From Dipteronia dyeriana (lineage: Eukaryota; Streptophyta; Magnoliopsida; Sapindales; Sapindaceae), in contig CM065301.1 in the NCBI GenBank assembly GCA_032871835.1, positions 14,401,291 to 14,465,290 on the forward strand: DNA of 64,000 nt. Direction: 5' to 3'. Below are positions 32,826 to 43,900 of this stretch, piece by piece. Numbering within the stretch: position 1 is the stretch's first letter; each line of letters opens with the position of its first letter. The position numbers and the translations under genes were made by a program. The notes below the pieces were generated by a model, which made no database searches, was not told the DNA's origin, and saw only the letters and a program-made list of their open reading frames with translations.

Positions 32826-34456
32826 TAGGGGTGGACACTATGTTCGAAACCGAACCGAACCGAACCAAAAAATGGGTGTTCGGTTCGGTACGGTTCATCG
32901 AATTAAATCGGTTTATCGAATTAAATCGGTTCAAACCGGTTTAGTTTACCATCAACCGGATTGAACCGCTGAACCACATATATATAAGTTAAAAAAAAAA
33001 ACCTAAATGACTACGGGATGGCAAAATGGATTGGATCCATTGGATATTGTCCAGATCCATATGTTTTGGATTGAGTATATATCCGACCCATGTCAATTAT
33101 GGATCCAAATAGATTTTATTCAATCAAACACACAATAAATACGGGTCGGTTATGGATATTAACCGGATATAATTTGGATCCTAAAAGAACCAACCATATC
33201 TTATCTTATTTTTATTTTTAAAAAAATAGGGTTTCACATTTACATCGTATTTTTTCAACGCCTCCTTGGCTCCTTTCACAGTTTCACACCATCCCACTCT
33301 CGCCGCAGTTTTGCCGCCGTCGACATGTCACCGGCGAAGCATATCGGTTAGTCGTCTAGGATAGACGACTATTTTCGAATCTCGGTTATTTCGAACCTCT
33401 TTGCTTCTTCAACAGGTACGACTATTTTCGAATCTTTTTTTTTTTTTTTTTTTTGTGATTTTCGTGTTGATTCGTTTATGGGTTTTGAATGATTACACAA
33501 TGGGTTTCGTTGATGTGTTTTGAATGATTACATTATGGGTTTTGTGATTATCGTCTGATTCTTTTTTTGTTATTGTGATTTTCGTGATTTGTGGATGATG
33601 GGTTTTGAGGGTTCGGTTTGGTTTCGTTAATTGGTTTCGTTAATTGCGAGGTTTCTTCATCAATCTCACTCTGTGTATTAACAATTATTTATTTCATTGT
33701 TTTGTTTTTTTGATGGTGTGCTTTAGTATATAATCATGTTCTCTGGTTTGAATTTACACAAGGCTACTATTATTCCATCTGTTATCTTAAATATATTTTA
33801 GTCGGATAAACATAACAGAATTATTCAAAAAAAAAAGGCAATTTCTAAAAGATTGAAACTTGTTGTTTGTTTATGTTCTTGCGTTATGTTGATAATCTGA
33901 GCTCGTTTAATGGAGATGCGTTAAATAGAATTGAAGAAGTTAATATCATATAGTAGAGTCTAGACATTGTCTTGCAACTTGAATCTGGGATTGTTAGGTG
34001 CTATGGGATAATTTGATAACATAATTAATAGTATATTTAATATAGTTTATATATTGGAACTAAATGGAAGTGAGAATGCCTTAGGAATGTTGAAAATATA
34101 GCTTGAAGATGAACATGAAGTACGAGAGAAGATAAGTATTTATGTAATATTTTAGTGGGAAAAAGTTACAGATGGGTTTTGGATTTTCTTATCACATTTT
34201 GAATGAGCACACTATGTGTTGTGGTATTATCAAGGTGGGCTTATACACCACGCTCCACTGAATTTCTTTGAATTTATTAGACATTGATAGTTTGGCAATT
34301 GGCACATTATTTAACAAAACTGTACGTATATATCTATGATTGATTGATTGTGTTAACAACTTAACAGGGTACAAGTTACAGGTTAAAATTGAAATAAAAA
34401 TTTATATTTATTTGTTCAAGTAAATTCATCAATCTTTTTTTGTTGTGATTTTCGTG
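32826..34456. mobile_element. Second insertion in the MITE, composite, right end unclear
   Basis: It opens with TAGGGGTGGACA and AACCGAACC runs like the element to its left, but no matching right TIR is seen. ATTTT flanks both sides (32821-32825, 34452-34456). At 33010-33200 there is a second repeat type (TGGATCCATTGGATAT words). At 33230-33420 there is a GC-richer stretch with CCGCCGTCGACATGTCACC resembling a 5' UTR/start of a gene. The rest is non-coding, with three related TTTGTGATTTTCGTG words (33456, 33580, 34444). Confidence 0.5.
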
Positions 34457-34659
34457 ATTTTAAAAGGCCAACCAAACAACTCTAAAAAAATCTAAAAAAT
34501 CCAAATAAACGTTCGTAGACATTTTGAGCAAGTAAAAAGCTCAACCAAGCGAGCACGAAGTTATTTGCAAATCTCCCTCTTCTTGTTTTATTTTTTTTGG
34601 GAAATTTTTTACTCATTTCCCAACAGAATTACAACTGAAGTGGGCGAGTCAGTTCTCAA

Positions 34660-36754
34660 ATGGCGGCGTTAAGAGGAAGCATTTCCAGATTAATTTCTGA
34701 CTCGAACAAAAAGAACCAGGCAGCCCAACTCGTGTTTTTCAGAGGAATCACTTCAAAGCTTTTCGTGAAAGGTATTCATTCTCTCGGTCTATGTTTCAGT
34801 AATCGTACTTATGTCAAAGCTTCAATGGGATACTATCACTTAACAAAGCTTTATTACAACTGCCCGGATATTGTTATTTATCAAAGTTGGATATTTGAAT
34901 TTGAAGTGTGAATAGGAAAAGCAACAAAGGAGAGGAAGATTTTGAGTTAATTGTTCATAACATGTTTGTGTTATTGTCTGTGTGTGTTTTTGCCTTAATT
35001 TGCTCTATTTCATTCTAAAGATTAGAACTCATTTCAAAGTTTTTATGTTGGGTAATCTGAGTAAAAGAGATATTGAGGTCCTGTAAAGAAATTCTTAACA
35101 GAGGACAATGCCCTGATCTTATATTTCTCTTGATTATTATTCTCTCTAGATGCTCAGTGCCAACTCTTTTCTGGACAGAAATGTTTATGGAGGATTCAGT
35201 CCTCAATATACCATGATAAGACCATATAGTGCTAACCTTTGTAGTCAACATTTTCTTCTTAGATTAATATACCCTAATTGTTATTACATGTATTCCCGCC
35301 TTTATTTACATGGAGAAGGTACTATAGGGTGTCAATGGCTCAGTTTGGCATTGCTGTGTTGTGGGGAGAAGTGCTTCTGAAATTGCTGTGGGGGTAATTG
35401 CTGTGGGAAGAATCAGCTGAGTGTTTGGTAAACTGATTTTCAAAAATGCTGTGAGAGCTAAAAGCAATTTCAATGTGTTTGGTAAACTGATATAAAAAGT
35501 GTTGTAAGTGTAAAATTACTAAAAGGACAAAGACATCTAAATGGTACTAATTTGCTATACTTTGTATTTTTCTTGTTTATTTATATTTAGTGTTAAGTAT
35601 TATATAATTATGATACTTTATTGAATTAATTAGTCATGTTTTTTATTCTACTTTATTTAATTAATTAGTTATATTTCTTTATTTCTTTATTTATTTATTT
35701 TATTCTACTTTATTTTTTATTTTATTTTTATTTTACTTTATTGAATTAATTATAGATACATTTTTTTTGTACAAAAATATAAGTCCAATTTTTTTTGTTA
35801 GATTTCGTTAAAGGCAAGGACAAAGTTAGAAAGTTAGTAAAATTTCATTTAATATCACTGTAGCGCGTTTTTTAAAAGTAGAAGCCAAAATCCAAAAGCA
35901 TGTATTTGTAGATTCTCAATAACTCAGTTGGGAGAAGCTAAAAGTGATCAAAAGCACTTCCCCACGATTTTACCAAACACCCTGTCTGAGGTCCAGAATC
36001 ACTTTTGACCCCAAAAGCAGCTGGGTAAGCAATGTCAAACTGAGCCAATGTTTTTCTTAATGATCAGGACTCGATGTCGTTTTAACTAAAATGGTCATAG
36101 TATCGATGTTTAAATTCCAACCATGTGTGACGTAATTGCTTCTGATCTTGCAAGTTACTTGTGTTGCGTGTTTTAGATTAGAAACCGTGTGTCAGTGGTG
36201 GGTTTGGGTGGGAAATCGCATGGCTGGTAATTTACATACAAGTACTTTTTTTTTTATTGACGAAGGTGCTTCCCTTTATATAGCACACCCTTATAACACT
36301 CTTTGCTTCTGCCACCACAATGTCTTCTTACAGGCATATCGTTCACAACCACAGAAAAGTCATTAAATGATGCTTTTACACAATTTGGCAAAGTCATTGA
36401 GGGTATGTTCTATCTATACCAAGTTTAAGCACACGTTATATTGTTAGTCATCTTGTTATTTTTCATTTTCTCCAGCTAAAATAATAATGAAAAAAGATAG
36501 AACGAGATCGAAAGGTTATGGGTATGTAACCTTCAGTGTTACCGATGAAGCCCAGAAGGCCTTGATAGACATGAATGGGAAGGTATAATTGCATCATTTC
36601 TTGTACGTTACCATGTTTGAAATTGTTGATTTTAAGATTTTAAGAATTACACCGTAATAACTTGCAGTTATTAGATGGACGTGTAATTTCTGTTGATTAC
36701 GTTTACAATACGCCCAAACTAAGCGGACCTCCCAAGACAGAAGCAGATGGCTGA
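34660..36754 (+). CDS. Small RRM RNA-binding protein, probable mitochondrial/organelle targeting
   Basis: Exons 34660-34771, 36334-36402, 36476-36582 and 36668-36754 join in frame (GT-AG) to 124 residues. Residues 1-30 are rich in Arg, Ser and Leu with few acids, typical of an organelle presequence. Residues 31-115 form one RRM: RNP2-like KLFVKGI across the first junction, helix TTEKSLNDAFTQFGKV, RNP1-like SKGYGYVTF, then EAQKALIDMNGKLLDGRVISVDYV. It has no Gly-rich tail. The closest family I know is the plant glycine-rich RNA-binding/organelle RRM group (like the small AT3G08000 type), involved in organelle RNA processing or editing. Intron 1 (1.56 kb) carries a 710 bp TIR element absent from the sister copy. 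No defects are visible. Confidence 0.88.
35337..36046. mobile_element. 710 bp TIR element in RRM intron 1
   Basis: It starts GGCTCAGTTTGGCATTGCT and ends GCAATGTCAAACTGAGCC, so the TIR is about 18 bp with one or two mismatches. The sister copy has an uninterrupted GGTGTCAATGTTTTTC at the same place (29557-29572), which is the empty site. AAT (or CAATG, depending on where the element is cut) is duplicated. A 3 bp duplication would suit the PIF/Harbinger class, but the motif is not the usual TAA, so the class is open. Confidence 0.85.
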
Positions 36755-37924
36755 TTTTCTATTTCTGTTGATATGTTGTTAAAAATTTTGGATGTATGAA
36801 TTGTTCAATTAATGTGCCCGCCCAGTCAAAGCTTGCTAGGTGGTGTGAGAATGCGAGATTAACATATGCATATGCACCCATACAATGTTGCATGCTCAAG
36901 ATGGGTTCCCAGCCAAGTTTTATTTCTTGTACTTGTATTGCTATTTCAACAGTTATTCCTATAACCTTATTTTGATTAGTATAAGCCAAACTTCATTTTT
37001 CATATTATGGTTGTAACTTATAAGAACAACATTTCTAGAAACAGAATGCAGGATGGATAGAAATTTATGGTGAGATTGAGTGTCATATGCTTGCTTTATG
37101 ATATTCAATTATAGCTGTCGAATGAATGAGAATGGTAAAAAAGGAAAGAAGTAGAATACTGAACTTGACTATAAGATTATGTTGTTTTCATTAGACAACA
37201 ATATTAACAACATTAACAATTCTCCGTAGTCTTATCACTTTTGTTACGGAAGAGTGCAAAGGGGGAAACAAGGACTTGTACTGTAATCCTGGCTTTGGAA
37301 TCACATTCTGAACCGCAACCAAGATCATATTTGGTTAATTTTAATGGTGATTCCATGTTCCATTTTAATAGCTCAACCAAGCTAATCAAATACCTTATCC
37401 ACAACTGATTTTTATAAAATGCGATTTTCTTCTCATACGGTAATAAATAGTGACCATCCATCACAAGTTCACCATTAGAACAGATAATTACAAGGTAAGC
37501 CAACATAAATCATTTGAATATACTACTATCGGTATTCAATGCCATATTACAGAAAAGAAATGACAAATAATAAGGCGAGAACAAGCCTGAAATCATACCA
37601 ATCGCAGTCCTTGAAAACACTAACACATCTAGCACTAACTCTTACTTTCAAATGCACACAACTCATAAATATTATTCTCTGCAAAAATGTTGGCATAATA
37701 TTTGGATAAATGATCAATCTCAACAAAATTTGTTGCATCTTGGTTTTCTCATTTTGGCACAGTAAGTTCCTAATACCAACAGATACAATGAACCCACGTG
37801 TGTCACTGAACTAACCGACAAATTGGTAGATACTGACAACTTTCAGGAGATTTCCACGTAGGCTACAAGAGATTCTTTCCCAACAAAGTTACAAGATTAC
37901 CGGTCTGTCATCCTGTTCTGGCCA
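36755..37924. other. Spacer between convergent RRM and nicalin genes
   Basis: It contains the RRM 3' flank, which is duplicated at 30346-30930, and the nicalin 3' flank. The 37213-37506 (-) frame is open for 97 codons but shows no family features. No other gene is visible. Confidence 0.5.
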
Positions 37925-40900
37925 TCAAGCTGTTTTTACCTTACGAGAGGGAGGTCGTCGAAATAAACTGATTAAATCATCAAGACCCTGTTGAGAAGCA
38001 TCATTATCAAATTTGTGTTGTATTTTGTTAAAAAGAAAGGATAAGTACAAGGTAACATTGACATTTATCATCTGAGAAAGAGGAATACCCTAGTAGTGAT
38101 GACAAGAAAACTGAAGAGCACAATCAAGTATGATCCCAATGCCAGAAGCAGCAGCAAGTCGAATGTTACACTAGCAACCTGTAACAATCCATTTTCAATG
38201 GTTACCTTTTAATCCAATGAAGTACAGAAAGATCAAAGCATATATATTCTCAGCTTGGGAATTTGGCCTTAAGAAAAATGGAAAAGGAATTGCAAGTGTA
38301 GAATAACTGTAAAGTAGTCATAATCATAAAAAGAGCATGTTCGGGTAAAACAGGCAAAGACAATGTGCTAATAGAGCAATTAGGTTGTGAAGCATAGCGT
38401 TAAGGAACTGTATAACAAAAGGGATACCCATAACCCTCCAGTAATTCTTCGTCACCCATGACTTAAAGGTCTGAAGATACAGAAAAGGATTGTCAAGGGT
38501 GTGTGCGCATGTGAACAGAGAGATATGGCATACTTAATCAACATTAGTATCCAACAGAGAACAAACAGGGAAAGTTTCATAAGTAACTCTCAGAGAATAT
38601 GGAAAATTTGGTTTTAGCCACATGCAAAACTGTAATTATTTTTAATCAGCTGTTGGATGAAAAGATTCAAATACCCCTCATGTAAGTTAGTATGAATGAT
38701 TCACATAGTATAGAGTGAATGATGATTTCACGTGTTGAAAGACACGTGATTTCACATAGTATGAGGGAATGTACATACATGAAACTTTCTGGAAAATGAA
38801 GAAAATGATTTTTTCGATGTTTGATTTTCTCAAATCTTTAAATACAAAAAACAACCACAACCCACGAAATGTATGATGTTTCAAAGTAAATGAATGAATT
38901 TTAGTCACAGATCTGGTTACAATGAGTGAGACATTAGTGAGAGAAGAAAGTGATAAGAGAGAGAGGAAAAGAGGTTGAAGGAAGAAGATGATAACTTATG
39001 TTGGAGGGATATTTGGTAATTGTTTGGCTGCTATGGGGCGAAAATAAATTTTCATACCTGGTTAGTAACAATTTACAAACCACGTTCCTAAAATCTTATG
39101 GTAAAAACAAAAAATTGATAATTTGCACGAACAAATACCTGATATATGTTGAGTCTACCTCTTACTGAATCATAGAAAGTGAACATCCCATCAAGCACCT
39201 CATGTTGCACATTCACTTCATCCGTATGATCTGCCAATTCCTGCCAATAAGTAGGAACAATATATGAAAAGGCCATTATCTAGAGTAGTTCTGGCTGAAG
39301 AGGGTCCTGGGAGGAGTTTTTGATTTCTGCTCTACCCTTCTGAAAGGACCACTCTCTAAGTGCTCATGCTGATTAGTCTTACCACCAGTTATTTTTGTAT
39401 CTCTCCTTTTTCCAATATCCCTTCCCTATTTTTACCAATATGCTAAAACAGATGAAAGTACATAACCTTAAGCAGTCTAAACTGAAATGCAATGCATCAA
39501 CCCAATTTCTGGGCTTGGACATTCTATTTAAATTAAGTTACCACATGCCATTTGGACCAAAAGAATCTTGAGTAGCCATTAAATGATGAGTTCTAGAACA
39601 TTAACTTACCCAAAGTCAATATAAGATTATTAGTTTCAAAAGTATTCCATCCATGAGAATTCTACCAGACCATTTATGTAAGCACAGCTCAAAAGAGCAT
39701 AGGTACATGAATCCTAAAGTAATATGTCAATCTCAGGAAGTACAATCAACTTTGTTGAAATCAATGTGAGGACAATCCTCGAAGAAAAGACATTCAAGGT
39801 TATCGAGCATTCCTTTCGATCTTCGTAATCCATCAAAAATAAGTTAGACTTAAATTAATTATTAAGACACTCTTAGGAAGCACAACCAACTTTGTTGAAA
39901 TCAACGAGGACAATCCTCAAAGAAAAGACATTCAAGGTTATTGAACGTTCCTTTGGATCTTCGTAATCCATCAAAATAAGTTAAACTTAAATTAATTATT
40001 AAGACACTCTTAGGAAGCACAATCAACTTTGTTGAAATCAATGTGAGGACAATCCTCAAAGAAAAGACATTCAAGGTTATTGAACAATCCATCAAAAATA
40101 AGTTAGAATTAAATTAATTATTAAGACACTCTCAGGAAGCACCATCAACTTTGTTGAAATCAATGTGAGGACAATCCTCAAAGAAAAGACATTCAAGGTT
40201 ATTGAACATTCCTTTGGATATTTGTAATCCATCAAAAATAAGTTAAGACTTAAATTAATTATTAAAACACTCTCAGGAAGCACAATCAACTTCGTTGAAA
40301 TCAATGTGAGGAGAATCCTCGAAGAAAAGACATTCAAGGTTATTGAACATTACTTTGGATCTTCGTAATCCATCAAAAATAAGTTAGACTTAAATTAATT
40401 ATTAACACACACACTAACTACATCAAATACACAAAACATGGAAATAAAAACGAATGCAGATAATTATGGTACACACACACACACAAAACATGGAAATAAA
40501 AACGAATGCAGATAATTATGGTTTATCTAACGAATTTTAGCATCTGAAAAAAATACACAAAACATGGAAATAAAAACGAATGCAGATAATTATGGTTTAT
40601 CTAACGAATTTTAGCACTGTCTTCAGGTGGGCATCATCATAAACCTAGTACCAGTACAGAAGGAAGAAACTGTAATGAAAGAGACCTTTTTCAGTGCCAT
40701 AATAAATGGGTCATTCTTTGAGAGAAATGGTGCCACTCGAGGTGTTTGTGACAACAGATCTAACCAGGATCGTATGTAAGAAGGATTGACCGCCAAACTA
40801 CTGTCGTCTGCAAAAATGTTAATACTCTTCCCCTGGTAACCATAGATATGCCTCTGTACAAAGGAAAATATCATATCAGAACAAGTAAAATAATAGTCAC

Positions 40901-43900
40901 ACATTCAGATGTTACATGAAGAAGATTGAAAATTTTATGTATCATTGGCACAAATTAATAACAATGAACTTAGTATGCTTGTAAAGTAGTTTAAGGTACA
41001 ACAATCATGAGATAACAGAATAACTAAATCAATTTGCAGGAACCCTTTTCTTAAAAAACAATAGATGCTTTCTTCACCTTGCTGACATAATGAAACTCGA
41101 TCTCCAATAAGTTAATTTATATAGGAAGTAATTTAATTGCATTTTGCACCACTACTACAGTTATGACAAACCACAAAATTCAAAATATGTCAAAATTTAT
41201 CATACTAATAATTAACGCGCAACTTAAATAGAGGTCAACACTCATATACATGCAAGAAACTTGGAAGCATTCATTTATGCATTCAGCCACAGATGCACCA
41301 GTATCTTATTTTAAGGTAGGGTAAATAAACTCCAAATTTTCCATTAGAATTAGGATATTTCCAATCAAATTGTTGTTAGTACAATAACATCACAAATTAC
41401 AACAAAAAAAAATTGCCACACCTTTTTTAGAAATTATCATTTGCTATTATACCCACTGTCCTTGTCAATGATGCCTGACAGTGTCCTTGTAGATCATAGT
41501 ACATCTCACTCGGACAGAGGAAACCATTTCGTGCAGCACAAAGGAACACAACAAGGAATATGAGGTAGCATGATCAAGATATTGGCAGCGTAAATTACAA
41601 CACATCAACATTTCCTTTTCTATGTCTCACAGACATGTTAGCTATAAACACTAACAACCCACACCTGCAGCCACCCATTTCTTTGTTTTGATAAGTCCAT
41701 ATTTGTTCCATCTTCTGATCTTAGGGCATAATACATTATCCACAAATTCAACATCACTTCAAAGACATTCGCTATTCTACACTCAAACTTAGCTTATAAT
41801 GAAATGCCAATGACGCATGCTCCACATCCAGACTTAACCCACATTCAAATCAACATGTACACAGTACGTCAGCAAGAAGGTATTTGTTCTACATCGTTCT
41901 CTAACACGATAGTTAGGTACAGTACATGTGCACCCAAAATATCAGTAGTACCTACACCCATGTTGCATAAAATTCGAAAGGATGTATGGTGCTTGAACTA
42001 AACATAGAATCGTTAACATCATGAAAATTTATTTCCTCGGATATTCAGTGACTTCCTGTATTACATTGGAACAGGAAAAAAGGACAACAACTGTCATTCT
42101 TATATCCTAGCATACTTTCAAATTCATGGAAATACTATACAAGATCAACATCCTGCCATGCAACTTGAGTAACCTCATTAAAAGGAACATACCCCTCTTA
42201 CCCTGCTAATTATATCACACCACTCTCCTTCAATGCGAACATGACATGGATGTCCCACATTTATCTCTCTTCTTTAAAGTTTTTAGGTTCTGAAAAAGCA
42301 TCAGTTGGGCAATCCATTTATATTTTAATAAGTACACTTGCAGTTGGTCTAAAATAACATATTTTTACATTCAGATTAAAACATCAAAATGGAGATTTAT
42401 CCCTTGATATATATATATATAGACTTACCGCAAGACTCTCGGCAACTAACTTGACACTTCTGACAATTGCAGTTTCATCAACAAAATGCCTGCAGAAAAT
42501 AAAGCTCTCAGCAAATGATAAACAGAATTAAAACTCTGGCAATAGAGCTAATAGGGCTAAAGTTTGAAAAGAAACCTGCTATCCAACAAGCCCCCAGTGC
42601 TTTCTAACAACTCAGGAGCAACAGAGAGTTCGGAAAGGGTGGCAGCAGTAACTCTCAGCCTTGAAAATTGTTCATGCTCCCAAGCTACCTACAACAGAAA
42701 GCAGCTTCATCACCTGACTTAAATAGAAGAAGAAGAAAGCAAAAGCAAGCATGCTTTACAAATTGGAAGAATCTGTATTACTTTTTAAGAAAAAAAATTA
42801 AGAATAATTTGGAAATGCTCTGCAAAACAAATTATGCACCTTGATCACACTAAACATTGCATGCTAAGCAGCTTCACATCTCTTTACTAAAAGGGGGAAA
42901 AGATGAAAAAAAAAAAAAGAGAGGAAAGCTTCAAACTCCATATCACCAGAAAAAGATCTGGGTAAGAAGAATCAGATTTCCTCCCATAACTTGACATATC
43001 CAACAAAAAATTTGGGTTAATATATACAGAACAACCATAATAGGATACAGGAGTCATAATTGTAAGTGGAACAAAGAACTCAAAGGTACTAATAGATGAA
43101 TTCAAAAATGAAAAAGACAGCCTAGTCATCTAAAATGTAATATTTCTCAAGTTGTCAAAAAAAAAATATGTTTTCCTTGTTATTATCATAACAAACCACA
43201 GATGACATAGCAATATGAAGTCTTAATAAGATAAGCCACTCAGAAAATATGTAAATCATATTAATTATCATACACAAAACTGACTTATCCTAAGTTTTCG
43301 CACTCATTTAATTGCACACCTTAAAAAAATTTCTCAGCCAACACCACAGCAGGCCAGGAAGAAAATAAAGAATAGGTAGCTAAAAGACTAGAACACTTCC
43401 AAAAATATATAGATGGAACAGAACATTTATGATTAGGACAAAAGCGAAATGGAGAGAGAAAAGCTCTAGTGTCTTCACCAAGATTTCCAGCTCTCAGGAA
43501 ATTTGAAATCTACTAGAAACTAGAAAGAATAAAAGAAACCAGCATCTATGAAAAATAAATTTTGTAGTACAGCTTCGTGATTGAGCATGTCAGTGTAAAT
43601 TAGAGCCAGGAGATTCACAGGAAAATGATTTCCAAGGAATTGGAACAGAGCAACAGAAATGATAAAATAAAAACAATGGGAAGGAATAGAACGTATACTC
43701 TTGTGAAGCTACTACAAATTTTTGGCTCATACAATAGGGAATTTATGCAACACAGATCAACCCAATATCGGCTACTGGTTCAAATTGCTTATCTATGCAT
43801 GTCCAATGATAATATCAGGACATGAAATCTAGCTAACTAGTAAAGCCGGTTACCATCCTTCCACGAGTTCGCCCACCAACAGTCTATTCCTCAAAACTCT

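Noticed and set aside
32540..32990. AACCGAACCG runs considered as telomere-like or centromeric repeats
   Set aside because: The plant telomere unit is TTTAGGG; these are short runs at the ends of hAT-like elements.
37213..37506. 97-codon - strand frame between RRM and nicalin
   Set aside because: No recognisable motif, no splice partners, and it lies in the 3' flank of two convergent genes.
39901..40337. Two - strand frames with repeated Leu/Ile/Ser sequence
   Set aside because: Products of the 140 bp minisatellite in a nicalin intron; the repeated peptide follows the DNA period.
39731..40404. Regular repeats considered as a CRISPR-like array
   Set aside because: Units are about 140 bp with no unique spacers, in a plant intron; it is a minisatellite.
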